Shown here piece after piece: positions 8,804 through 20,696 of a stretch of 21,490 nucleotides of DNA. Origin of the DNA: Kipferlia bialata (lineage: Eukaryota > Fornicata); contig BDIP01000323.1 in NCBI GenBank assembly GCA_003568945.1, forward strand, positions 1-21,490, written 5' to 3'. Below the pieces are notes generated by a model. It made no database searches. It was not told the DNA's origin and saw only the letters and a program-made list of their open reading frames with translations. Numbering within the stretch: position 1 is the stretch's first letter; every line of letters begins with the position of its first letter. The position numbers and the translations under genes were made by a program.

Positions 8804-10090
8804 ATGGCCGAGAGGGAGACTGAGCTAGTGTTACTACCCGGTATGGATGAGGTCACCAGGCAGAGAGGTAGGGAGAGAGAGACAGCCCCTGAAGGACAGA
8901 ACAGTGGGAGTCCTACTCCAGATGCCCCCTCGTCTCATGGGTGTGAGGATATACCAACTGCATCGGAGGGCACTGAAGAGCAGACAGCAAAGACCAAGGG
9001 TGTAACACGTAAGGTAATGTCAAGCGTGAAGGGTCACATACCTATATATGCCTTACGACGGCAGGTCTGTCAGTGTTACTGCCACCCGATGATCGTATTA
9101 GCAAGTGTTGCGTTTCGTTACTATGTAGATGACCGCTGCATTGTATTTGTAATCATATCGATGTCATACTCACCTCCTGACCCAGCCCCGTCTGTTCCAC
9201 TTGAGGAAGGCAGGAAGGGCCGCTGCTGGGTTTGCAAAGGCACGTGGGTTCATTGCATAATCAAGTGTGAGAGTTAGTGATAGGATAGTGTCTCCTTCTC
9301 TGACACAACAGGCCCCTGGACTACATGTCTCCGCAGACGTCGCCCTAGGTATGTCAACACATCTCCTGTCATTAGACTTGCTAAACAGCTGATACATATT
9401 GCAAAGGTTCGCCGGGAGGGTGTCTGTTACAGACTATCTCAACGATCCCCGTACTGATACAACTCTTGAGACTAACACTACTTCTGCTGCCGTCAGGCTT
9501 TGACATTGACATGGGCCCTGCTGCTCTGACTGCACTGGGTGTGGTGGCAGTGGCAGCAGCAGGTCGGTATGCTGTGACATGTGATAGTATCAGTGACACT
9601 CTGTTGTAACAGCACTTATGTCTTCTATCTATACATCTAATTGCATGCAGTGAGTGTGGTGGCTGTGGCAGAAGCAGGTAACGCATGATTACTGAACCAC
9701 TATCACGTCTTTGCGTCTACTATATCATACAGTCTGTATGCTTTGGGAATATGATTGCTGTCGTAGCCGGTATCGATACGCCCAGGAACGCACCTCACCT
9801 CTCAGAATATTACCCCTGTTCTAACCCACCAGCTGCCATTGTCCTGGGTATATCAGCAGCACACAGGGGACGTTCCCCTCCAAAGAGGAGATAGAGATGC
9901 TGTGTCATATGGTGGTTCGAGATCCTAGACCACTGGCAGTGTGTATGTGGCAATAGAGAGTGTAGGATTCCAAACTGAAGTGAAATCTTCTGTTACCGCT
10001 ATGAAATATTATCATTCAGTGTCAGACACGATACACTCTGTGTGGGCAAGAGTGAAGGAGTGGGAGGCACAATACAAGGGTTTGAAGTAA
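8804..10090 (+). CDS. Small protein with acidic N-terminus and Ala/Val-rich hydrophobic segment
   Basis: Family not recognised. Phase-consistent exons are 8804-9013, 9186-9243, 9337-9348 (12 bases), 9497-9562, 9651-9677 (27 bases), 9833-9847 (15 bases) and 9957-10090 (TAA), giving 173 residues. The first 70 residues are hydrophilic and probably disordered (ETAPEGQNSGSPTPDAPSS). Then comes a basic amphipathic piece RLFHLRKAGRAAAGFAKA, then about 30 hydrophobic residues split over four exons (PAALTALGVVAVAAA, VSVVAVAEA, AAIVL). These could form a membrane helix, a hairpin or a buried helix. The C-terminus (FQTEVKSSVTAMKYYHSVSD, then VWARVKEWEAQYKGLK) is a likely amphipathic helix. An alternative end reads through the exon ending 9847 to TAG 9894, finishing RGRSPPKRR. 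Instead of the 12-base exon, a GC donor at 9240 with acceptor near 9312 would also keep phase. The exon 9651-9677 resembles the end of the preceding exon. Confidence 0.55.
9536..9679 (+). repeat. Duplicated exon end that forms its own exon
   Basis: The end of exon 9497-9562 reads GTGTGGTGGCAGTGGCAGCA, then GCAG and a GT donor. The whole of exon 9651-9677 reads TGAGTGTGGTGGCTGTGGCA, then GAAGCAG and a GT donor. They encode GVVAVAAA and VSVVAVAEA. The copy has acquired an acceptor (TGCATGCAG) and stays in phase. Confidence 0.7.
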
Positions 10091-10233
10091 ATCCCCAGTG
10101 AATGTGTAATTATACAAGACGTGAGGGGTAGATGGGTTTGGTCCCAATGCTATACAATCACATGACGAATCAATGGTCACAATAATAGTGACTCACTATT
10201 TAGTGTTGATATCAGTGTGGTTTCTCCTGCTCT

Positions 10234-12318
10234 CTATTCAGCTCCAGTGACGATGTTGTCAAAGTATAATCTGTACGCGTATACCCCATTTCGTTGATCT
10301 AAGCGGTGGGATACAGCAAGGCAGAGTTCACTATTCTGGGATGGTAGAATGGAACAGCGAGAAGGTAGGTGCCCTTCAATATGCCAAGGGGTCCACTGAC
10401 CTGATACGGTATCATAGGCTACCATACTGTCTCTGTCGTAACTAGTCAGTCTAGATACAATATGCCTCCCTATTGTGACGCCATTGTACTTGAGGTCTCC
10501 TGCCACTGGGGTCCAGGGCTGGTGTTCCCCATCAATAAAGTGGTCTCGCTGTAACCACCCCCTGGATAGCGAGAACTCCCCGTGACCCATAACGTACAGG
10601 GTGTCGCCCACGACAGCCACAAAACTGTATGGTGGAAGCCTAGTATGGGCTGGTAGGGGATGAGTAGTCCAGGATCTATCCTTGAGTCAGAATTGGTACA
10701 TATCACATATCGGGGACGCTCCGAAGTAGGTTGATTGACTAATGTGGGAGTGGTGACTGCCCAACACGCATTGTAGCATGACGGTGAACTTCCACGCCCA
10801 AAGTAATCAGCGGATACTCACACATGTATATGTAGTCTGAATGCGTGAAGTCTCGATACCCATACCCAGACAAGTATATACACTTACGAGTACATTCGGT
10901 CTGTAGACTAGCAGTTCTGTCTTGCAGCAGAGCACAATACACCCATCCAGTGCCACGGCGTCGGAGTAACTGTAACGATCCCGCTTAGGCATATCTCCAA
11001 GGGACTCGAACTCCAGAGAGTCGAGGTGGAGTGCATACATAACCTCAGTGGTGATAGCGAATTGCGCCCACCGACACAGGTGGAGGAATAAGGTACTTCC
11101 CACCTGGCAAAGCACTTTGACAAGCGTCAGCGTCTTTGGCAGAGTAACACACTCCTCAACATCCAGTGTGGCTGCTATTCCAGCATGGGAGTGTGATACG
11201 AAGTAGATATTCTTCGCAACCCCTGTGTAGGGGTCTCCCTGTTGGGTCCAGAGGGAGATTTGGCATCCGTCAGTACCCAGTCCCGTCGCTCCATCAAGGA
11301 CATCTGGCAACCGGAGACTCTCTATGGTAACAGATGGACCAGTGGGATAGAGGGGACACTCCTTGCTATGGTTACAGCGGGCCAGCGCTGATATACCCAA
11401 CTCGCAGTCGAACCCCCTAACCCTGTAGGGCCTCACACGTCCGTAGTCATCCGTACCACCTTTGACAGTGATAACGCACTCGCCGCAAGACCCACAGGAG
11501 ATAGTTGGCTCTCTCACAAAGGTATCTACAGTGAGAGTACTCTAGTGTTACTAGGTATGTTACTTAGCAGTGGTCATTCTAACAGTGTATCTATATATCT
11601 TGTGGACTTGCCTCTCTTGGGACAAGACGATAATTGTTTAGTAAAGATTGCCATGCCAGCACCCTAAATAGAGATATGCATGTGTACCTTCAAACACCCA
11701 GGGACCACCTGTGGCGCTCTCCAGGCACACTAGCATCTCGTCTTCTGTCTGCCACTCCATGGTAAACAGGGCAGGAGGTATGCGGGAGCAAGGGTAGTAA
11801 TGGCTAGTCATGCCTTTATCCTAGGGATAGTTAGGATAACCGATACAGCTTCGTGATTTCAAAGAGAGATACCCTCAAGAACTTGCAGGAATCAATGTCA
11901 TTGTAGACATCTTTGGAAAGAGGAAACACTAGGAGACACAATAATTAGTGTATACTACTAGTCAGCTGACTCCTATACAATATTCCGACTCATGTATCAG
12001 ATACCATGGTCTTCGCATTGGGGTCACCAGTTTGGTGACTCACCAAACACAGTGTGTTTAACACACAGTCGGGCACCCGCACCGTCGATATGGTCGATGG
12101 CCATTTGCCTTATCTTGAACAGCAGATACATCCCAAGCGGATCAAAAGGACTGTTGCCAACAGTGTTGGTCACTGCATACATAGACCGTATCAAACGCCG
12201 AAGACTGCGCGGCACAGTCTGTACCCGTCTTCTTCGCCTTCCATTCACTCCAATACATCACATCGGATTGGAGTTTCTGTCTGATGTATTTGCCTTCTTC
12301 TGTGCTGAAACTGGAGTC
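10234..12318 (-). CDS. Kelch-like beta-propeller protein with uncertain N-terminal extension
   Basis: The well-supported part is three minus exons: 11820-11688 (ATG at 11811), 11525-10888 and 10680-10234 (TAG). From ATG 11811 this gives 402 residues. Features include MEWQTEDEMLVCLESATGGP, a Cys-rich REPTISCGSCGECVITVKGG, and in the last exon blade-like VVGDTLYVMGHG and VAYDTVSGQWTPW, as in kelch repeats. Three further upstream exons join in phase: 12318-12181 (FSTEEGKYIRQKL to SAFDTVY), 12113-12044 (IRQMAIDHIDGAGARL) and 11928-11873 (PLSKDVYNDIDSCKFLR). The last links to GATAAAGGC-ATG through a 52-base intron with a CTAAC branch-like box and CCCTAG. If that intron is not used, the upstream frame instead ends at TAA 11831, only 19 bases before ATG 11811. 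The first exon of the extended form is not found. The acceptor of exon 10680-10234 is CAAG, not YAG. A protein-interaction scaffold is the likeliest role, by family. Confidence 0.6.
12023..12066. repeat. Overlapping palindromes at a minus-strand donor
   Basis: GTCACCA-GTT-TGGTGAC (12023-12039) overlaps TTTGGTGA-C-TCACCAAA (12031-12047), followed by GTGTGTT-T-AACACAC (12052-12066). The second covers the proposed donor at 12043 (minus GTGAGT). Two alternative hairpins could therefore form around this splice site. Confidence 0.7.
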
Positions 12319-12498
12319 CTATGTTCAAATCAAGCACTGGTTCAATATCAAGCATCTACTAAAATCTATGATATATTCTCGCCAACAAAACCATGGGTGT
12401 ATTATGTGACCCCTAACACCGGCAACCTGGTCGAACCAGGACACATGAATACTAAGAGCAGAGCAAAGCGCTGATAGGCAACTTACACCCTACTAAAC

Positions 12499-15400
12499 TC
12501 AGAAATTGGGGACAAACTCCCTCCCCCCTCTCCACACTTCGGCCTCATCAGGGGACTCCATCGACTGTACCTCAACGGGAACTGGAATGAGGCTACAGAG
12601 GAAGTATTGATAGGAAGACACTAAGGAGTTGATAGGAAGATACTTCTTTCGTTTTGTGGATATCTTCTTCTTTACAAGCAGTTGACTAATAGACTGTGCA
12701 GAAAGGCTTCATTAATTGTAATTGTCCATGTCCTGTAGTTGAATAACTCACCAGCGGTCATATCAACCTTCCCGTTGTGCTCATCTTGAATGGTCTGGTA
12801 CTCCTGGGGCACAGGACATGGCTGTCCCTTGACTGCATTCGGGGACTGCTGTCCTAGTACAGAGTACCCGCTCTTCGCCTTAGTCCTCTTGCGGCAGCAA
12901 ACCACCACAACGGATACCACTATGGAAAGGATCAGAACCCCAACAACCACTAGTAGCCATGTGTGCACTGGGGCCACTATGGTGTAGTTGCAGGCTACCC
13001 TGGCACGGGCCTCACCAGTTTGTCCGCCGGTTTGTATCTCAATGTACATGCATGGCATAGCGTCGTGGCTAGATGCAGGTGCGGGGTCATCGAATGTGAA
13101 TGACTCACTGATATCCACATCACCATTAGTAACAGTGTCCTCAAGGTAGCTCGTACCAACGACATTGCTATCCTTGCCCTCGCACCAGCCAGTGTACAGT
13201 CTCAGTTCAGCTGAATTGGCGTCAATGGTACCAGAGAGGGAAATGGTGCCTAGATCAGGGTCACTGACCCCAGGGTTGATGACGTATGTGTCCAACATGT
13301 AAGGGATGTAGCGATCGATGGAGAAGGAACCAGAGGTGTCTGTTGCCACGTGGATCTTGGCGAAGAATGCGTCGATTGCGTAGTCGCAAGAGAAACCAGT
13401 ACCCCCAACATAGCTGTCGGGAGTTGCAAACTGCACTGTGATGCAGTTGGTGTCAGCATAGGTGGGGAAAGACACGTCGACATCCTCTGTGAATGAACCA
13501 GTCAAGGTCTGCACCTCAGTGCTAGAGTTTGTCACCACGGATATACCATCATAACTGGCAGAGGACACTGTGATTGAGGCATCCTCAGCAAGCTCACCAG
13601 TGCAAGAGAGAAGCCCATGAGCTATGGCAGATCCTGTGATGACCCACGTACCATCCTGACTGTAATAGTTGGAGTTGGCTATCGTTCCAGTCTGACTAGA
13701 GAGGTACTGCACAGCATCATCTTCAACATAGATGGTACTTGTGTAGTCAGCGGAGTAACCATTGCTGCTCTGCGTAGGGTCGGCGTCAGCTGTCTGGAAC
13801 TCCAGATACCAGCAGTTGATGGCTGCGCTGGAATCACTCTCCACATCAAATGCTAGAGTGTATGATGACGTCTGGCTAAAATCGTTAGCCACAAGGATTG
13901 CCTTTGAGGTGGCATCCGGCTGGTCAGCATCACAGTGGGCCACATACAGTGTCAGGGAGTCCCTTGCTGCATACTTGGCCGTCACTGTCACTAAAACTGT
14001 GGCTACTTTAGTGCCGGCATTCACAACGACAGTATCGTCCTGGTTGGCTAGGTATCGGCCACTGGATACAGTACCATTGAGGTCTGTCACAAGAGTGGTC
14101 GTTGTGTAGGCCAACATGCTGTAGGAGACCTCTATAGAGTTACCAGTACCAGTTATATCACCCGTCTGTAACTCAATGTACATACATGGCAGGGCATTGG
14201 GGTTTGAAGCCGGGGCAGAGTCGCTAAGTGTGAATGACTCACTGACATTCACATTGCCCTTCGACACAGATTGATGGAGAACGCTGTTCCCAACAACAGT
14301 GTCTCCCTCACACCAGCCAGTGTAGAGTCTCAAGTACGATGTGTCAGCGTCAATGAAACCAGAAATGTCAATGTTCCCTTGGTCAACGGCCTTCATGTTG
14401 GGGTTGATGATGTACTTGTCTTGCATGAAAGGGACACAGCGGTCAAGGGAGAATGAACCGATGGCCTCTGTCTCAACATGATCTTTCACTGTGTACGGTT
14501 CGACAGTGTAGTCGCAAGAGAATCCCGCCGCCCCGATGTAAGTGTCACTTGTGGCAAAGTGTAGAGTGATACAGTTGGTGTCCGCATATGTGGCAAACAG
14601 TACATCGACATCCACTGTGAAGTCACCAGTCAGGGCCTGCACCTTGCTCTCGGAGTTGGTCACAACAGAAACACCATCATAACTCCCGGTGGATATTGTG
14701 ACAGAATCACCCTGGGCTAGGTGACCACTACATGAGAGAACAGCGTAGGCCATGGCAGAACCAGTGATGACCCAAGTGGTGTCCTCGTTACTATAATAGT
14801 TTGTGTTGGTTATAGTACCGGTAACGTCAGTAAGGTACTGAACCGGATCCTCTTTTACGTACTCGACGCTTGTGTAGTCGACAGAGTAAGCCTTGTCACC
14901 TGACAAGCTAGCAGTGTCTGCTGTCTGATACTCTATGTACCAGCAGTTGACAGCATCAGTGGACTCACTCAACACGTCGAAGGTAAGGGTGTACATAGTG
15001 ACATCGTCGAACTCACTGGCTATCAGTACCGCTCCAGAGGTGGAGTCAGGCTCACCGGCACCACAATGCGCAACGTAGAGGGATAGTGAGTCGGACTCTG
15101 CGTACAAGGGAGTTACCGTGAGAGATACCGAGGCCACACTATCACCGGGGTTGACTACCACAATGTTGTTCCTATTGGCTGGATAGAGGTCGTTGGATAT
15201 GGTTCCAACCAGATCAGTGACCAGAGTCACGGTGGTGTGTGACTCCATAGTGTAGCTGACCTCCACAGGGTCGAAGTCACCAACCTCTTCCTGAGTCTGA
15301 ATCTCGATGTAAATGCAACGCATTGCGTGGCTTGTTGGGGGCGCGTCTGCTTCCACAAAGGTGATGGTCTCACTAATACTTACGATCCCGTCACTAACAG

Positions 15401-18400
15401 TGTCCACAGGGTAAGAACTGGCGATGATATTCTTACCCTCACACCAACCAGTGTAGAGTCTGAGCTCAGCAGTGTAGGCGTCAATGTCACCAGAGATTGT
15501 GACACAGCCCTCATCGGCGTTCTCTATACTCGGGTTGATGATGTATGTGTCGAGCATGAATGGCACATAGCGATCAATGGAGAAGGATCCTGCGGGGGTA
15601 TTCTCCAGATGGACCTTTTCCGTAAAGGAATCCGTCGTATAGGCACATGTGAATCCAGCACCACCTAAATAGCTGCTACTGGTAACGAACTCAACAGTGA
15701 TGCAGTTGGTGTCCTGATATGTGGGGAACACAACATCCACATCCTCACTGAAGTCACCGGTCAAGCACTCCACCTCCTTCATAGAGTTATACACAACGTC
15801 CTGTCCGTCAACTGTCGCAGCAGAGATAGTGACCGAGTCACTCTTGGCCAGCTGCCCACTGCAAGAGAGGACACCGTGTGCAATGTCCTCTCCAGTGATC
15901 ACCCAAGTGCTGTCCTGGTTACTGTAGTAGTTGGAGTTGGTGATAGTACCAGTCGCATCAGTAAGGTACTCGACAGGGCGAGTGAAGACATATGAGTCAG
16001 CGGTGTAGTCGACAGAGTAGCCCAGGTTGGACAAGGTTGCGTCGGCATCGGCTGTGACAAACTCAAGATACCAGCAGTTGATGGAATATGGGCTAGTGCC
16101 CTCCACATCTAGAGCCAGTGTGTAGGAGTTGGTCTGATCAAACTCACTCGCTATGAGGGCGGCATGTGAGGTGGAGTCTGGCCGGTCGGCATCACAGTGA
16201 GCGACGTACAGAGAGAGGAAGTCAGTCGCAGCGTACATCGGGGTTACAGTCACCAAGACTGACGCTACGTCTGGCCCGGCATTGACTACCACAGTGTCAT
16301 CCTGGTTGGTCAAGTAGCGATCATTGGAGAAGGTTCCAGCGATGTCGGTGACCAGCGTCCTCATATAGTAAGGCGTAGTGTCGTAGGACACGTGTAGCTT
16401 GGTGGTGTCGCTAGTCGTACTCCCAGTCTGGACCTGGAAGTAGACACAGGGTTTGGCTTCAGGGTTGGATGCCGGAGCAGGAGTATCGATAGCAATGGTA
16501 ACAGTGCTGTACACGGCACCAGCAGAGACACTAGCTTGGAGACTGCTTCTTCCCACGACAACACCTTCCTGGTACCAACCGGTAAAGACCTTGAGCTCTG
16601 TGGTGTAAGTGTCGATGTTTCCGGTGAAGACCAGGCTGCAAGTATCCTTCTCCACTATGCTAGGGTTGATGACGTATGTGTCTAGCATGTAGGGAACCAA
16701 GCGGTCGATGGAGAATGCTCCAGTAGCATCAGTCTCTGAGAAGTCCTTGGATGTGAATGAGTCTGTCTTGTAGCGACACGAGAAGCCTGCGCCTCCGAGG
16801 TAGTTGTTGCTAGTGACAAAGTGTACAGTGATGCAGTTGGTGTCCTCATAGGTTGCAAACAGTACATCGACATCCACACTGAAGTCTCCAGTCAAGACCT
16901 GCACCTCTCTGTTGGAGACAACTATTTCACCATCGTAAGTAGCAGTGGATATAGTGACGGAGTCATCCGTGCCTAGCTGTCCGCTGCATGACAAGAGACC
17001 GTGGGCTATAGCGGTACCCGTTATTACCCAAGAACTATCCTGACTGCTATAGTAGTTGCTGTTTGCAATAGTCCCCGCGGCATCAGTGAGGTACTGAACC
17101 GGGTCCTGCTCCTCGTACACAGTGCTTATGTAGTCGACAGAGTAACCACTGCTCTCAAGAGAGATATCGGCACCAACGGTTTCGAATTCCGTGTACCAAC
17201 AGTTGACAGCGTCTAACGCATCACTTGCCACATCTAGTGCTAGGTTGTAGGTGGTAGTCTGGTCAAACGCACCGGAAATGAGTACGTCTCCGGAGGTGAC
17301 GTCGGGGTCGGCAGCGTCACAGTGAGCGACGTAAAGGGATAGATGATCGGTCTCTCTTAACTGGGAGGTCACTGTTATGGCAACGGACGCCACAATGGAT
17401 CCTGCATTAACCACGACAACATCGTCTTGGTTGGCAAGGTATCGGCTGTTGGACACGGTACCGGCTAGGCTAGTAACCAGAGTGACAGTGTTGTAGGACT
17501 CCATCTCATACACTACGTCAATGGGGTAGAAGTGGCCAGCGACATATGTCGTCTGCAGCTCGACATACATGCATGGCACAGCAACATTCGATGGAGCCTC
17601 ACTGACGTAGTCAAAAGTGAAGGCCTCGCTGACATCAACGCTCCCATTAGTGGCAGAGTCTACTAGGAGACTATCACCCACAACAGTACCGCCCTCACAC
17701 CAACCCGTGAATAGCCTCAGTGTTGCAGTCTCAGCATCAATAGAACCAGTGATGGAGATGGTTCCTAGGTTGGGGTTCTCGATACTAGGGTTGATTACGT
17801 ATGTGTCTAGCATGTAGGGGACGTATCTCCCAAGAGTGAAGGATCCAGCATCATCGGTCTCAACCGAGTCACTGGTCGTGAACTGATCGACGGTGTAGTC
17901 GCACGTGAAGCCTGTCCCTCCCAAGTGAGTGTCTGCAGTCACAAACTCCATAGTGATGCAGTTGGTGTCTTCGTAGGATGCGAATGTGACATCCAAGTCA
18001 ACACTGAAAGTGGCAGTCAATGTCTGTACTTCAGTGCTCGAGTTGGTAACCACCCCAATCCCATCGAAAGCAGCTGTAGACACAATCAGGGAGTCCGTGG
18101 AGGCAACCTCGCCGCTGCAAGAGAAGAGGGCATGAGCAAGTGAGGGGCCAGTAATGACCCAGGTCTTGTCCTGGTTGCTGTTGTAGTTGGTGTTGGCGAT
18201 GGTTCCAGTCTCATCAGTCAGGTACTGGATGGGGTCCACTTTCACATGTGGTGTGCAGGTGTAGTCAGCAGAGTATCCCATGTGGGTCTGGCTAGCGTCA
18301 GCGTCTGTCGTCGTGAACTCGAGGTACCAGCAGCTGACGGCGTCTGGGGACGTGCTGTGGACATCTAAGGCCAGCAGATAGGTGCTAGTCTGGTCAAACT

Positions 18401-20696
18401 CACTTGCTATAAGGATGGTATTCGTAGTAGAGGATGGCTGGTCGGCATCACAGTGGGCCACATACAGGGAGAGGGAGTCGGTCTCTGCATACTTGGGAGT
18501 CACCGTGACAGAGACCGACGCAACATCTGGCCCAGCATTGACCACAACAGTGTCGTTCTGGTTAGCTTGGTACCGGTCGTTGGAGAGAGTGCCTACTGGG
18601 TCTGTGACTAGGGTCACGGTGGTGTATGTCTCCAGCTCGTATGTAATACTTACATAGTCGAACGGACCGGTCTCCAACCCAGACTGGACTTCCAAGAACA
18701 GACAGTGCGTAGCATCCTGGTGCGTAGAAGGCGCAACTCCATCGAAGATGAACACCTCTCTGATATCGACAATGCCGATAAAGGCAGAGTCTACTAGCAC
18801 ACTGTCCCCCACCACTATGTCTCCTTCACACCACCCAGAGAAGAGTCTTAACTCGGTTCCTTCTGAATAGAATGCTCCTGAGACATATATGCTGCAAGAG
18901 TCATGCTGCACCGTCGGAGGGTTGATGATGTATGTATCCAACATGAAGGGTTCATAACGCCCATCACATCCACTTCCTACCCCAAATGTGCCAGACTGTG
19001 CTGATTGCGTGTTGTACTCTTGAGTGTAAGAGTCAGTGGAATAGGAGCATGCTATCGTAGATCCCCCAAGGAAGTCTCTGTCTGTAGTCCAGAGGACTGT
19101 TACACAGTTGGTGTCCTTATACGTGGGAAAAGAGACAACGTTGGTGCTCAAAGCCCCTGTTTGGGTCCACTGTTCCACCACATCTGAGACCTCACTGCCG
19201 TCCCAACTACCAGTAGACACAGAGAGTAAGTCTCCAGAACCAGCGGTTCCCGAGCACGTCAAAGTGACATAAGCCATAGAATCGCTAGCTATCACCCACA
19301 GTACACTCTGGTCGTTGTAATAGCTCTTCGGGGAAAGAGTCCCAGTGGGCTGTCTTGTGACCCTCTGCGTAGGCTCAGCAACGTACTGTTGGGCAATGAA
19401 GGAAATCTTCAGCGGAGGAGAGTAGTAGTTAGACCCCGCTTGTATGTAGTGCTCCATGTACCAACAGTTCATGTTCGTTGGCGACTGCTCCACATCGAAT
19501 GTGAGATACGCCTGGTTGTACACAGATGAATTTGTCGCGTATTCGAACACCTTGATACCGGACTCAAGATTCACCTGCCCGTCAACACAATGGGCAACAA
19601 AAACGCTGACAAAGTCATCTACACCAGTGGCGTAGTTCAGGTATGTGTTGTGCAGATAGACTGAAGCCAAGGTCACCCCATCTCCTGGAACGAATGCATA
19701 CACACAGTTCTTTGTTGGATCAGCTTTAGGTGCCTCAAAATTAGCTGATGTGAGCTCGGTAACCAAAACGATGATACTAGAATCTAAGAACAGCACAAAC
19801 GTCTATAAGTAACATAATGAAACCTATATTACCTGAAAGACTATCCAGATCAACCACTACAGTTGACTGGATAATTGTCTCACTTCCAGTAAGAACACCA
19901 TGGTAGGCCTCTCCAGCAACAACTGAGGACACATAGGACATGACATCGTGACCAACGGAACCACTCAAGGAGCCCTGTAATCAGAGGGTGGGGAGGCATC
20001 AGGGGTGGGTGCACAAAAATATTATGGAGAACATTGCGTGCATAATTGGTATGGGATACAGAAAACGAAGAAGTAGTTGTTAGTAACAACTTGTTACTGT
20101 GCATCAGGCATAAACACATGGCGCCAATGGCCCGTACCTCCACATCGGTACTGCGACTAGCCACTGAGGAGGTGTAGCTGGCTGAGAACGCAGCCTCCGA
20201 ATGGTCACGCCCTGTCTCACTAGGGACATGGGTCATTGTCCAGCAGTTGAGGGCATCTGCCGTCTCATATCCATGGTCCAGGGAGAGGAAGAGGGACAGA
20301 GAGGGGGAAGAGGTGTCGATGTCTATCTCCTCTGGGCTTGACGTAGTGGTGATGCCGTCAGAGGTGGAGCAGTGGGCGAGGCACAGGGAGAGAGAGTCGT
20401 CCTCGCGGATGTCCATGACAAGGTCAAGGGAGACATGGGACACATCGGAACCGGGATACACGATCCAGGTCTGAGGGGTGACAAGGTTGGCACCACTGTG
20501 GAAGAAGCCCTGTGGTGAGGTCTGGGTATCGAAGGTGTATCAGAGGGTACTCACAGTCTAACAGGACGCTTAAGGATGTCAATCTACATACCTGGGGAGT
20601 GTAGAGTGTGGTGACATTCTCACTGTAGACAGGACCCTGGGTCAGGGCCGCACAGAAGAGACTTGCCAGGACAAGAGCAGTGGGTAGCAGGGGCAT
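12499..20696 (-). CDS. Giant CUB-repeat type I membrane protein
   Basis: Minus exons in phase: 20696-20592, 20509-20138, 19974-19833, 19783-12752 (7,032 bases) and 12581-12499 (TGA), giving about 2577 residues. Exon 1 encodes a signal peptide (MPLLPTALVLASLFCAALTQ); an in-frame ATG at 20738 could lengthen it. The ectodomain is about 20 modules of some 110-130 residues. The best match CUB: TGTIxNxNY at the start, then QDSTWVITG, a mid Cys, DSVTIS, and NCITVxFVT...GGAGFxCxY near the end. Two more divergent CUB-like types alternate with it: one with SLYVAHCD and NCWYLEF, one with VPYMLDTYVINPS, TGWCEG and PCMYIELQTG. A three-module unit of about 376 residues repeats five times plus one divergent N-terminal copy. 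A membrane helix (WLLVVVGVLILSIVVSVVVV, about residues 2480-2500) is followed by CCRKRTKAK and a 70-residue tail with YSVL and YQTI, which fit YxxPhi sorting motifs. Role inferred: surface adhesion or ligand binding. Without the last splice the frame would run on to TAA 12672. Confidence 0.85.
12990..18620 (-). repeat. Five tandem 1.13-kb coding units
   Basis: The anchor TLVTD and its variants recur on the minus strand near 18610, 17480, 16350, 15220 and 14090, so the period is about 1,127-1,133 bases. Each unit encodes three CUB-like modules in the same order. A sixth, more divergent unit lies upstream (about 19783-18621). The copies differ at many third positions and at many residues, so the array is old and not recently homogenised. 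Near-constant unit length points to selection on module structure. Confidence 0.85.

Noticed and set aside
9910-9935. tRNA B-box-like GGTTCGAGATCC
   Set aside because: No A box, acceptor stem or cloverleaf can be built around it. The similar GGTTCGATTTC near 2288 fails too.
9848-9950. Open frame FPSKEEIEMLCHMVV considered as an exon of the small hydrophobic-segment gene
   Set aside because: It needs phase 2 at its start, whereas the preceding exon ends in phase 1. No donor and acceptor pair was found that fixes this with a normal intron length.
11992-12474. Open plus-strand frame of 160 codons
   Set aside because: It lies opposite minus-strand exons that join in phase with good splice signals into the propeller gene. 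Its own product has no recognisable feature.
13250-19187. Many open frames on both strands within the giant gene
   Set aside because: They are shadows of the repeated coding units: they recur at the repeat period and lack independent starts or splice support.
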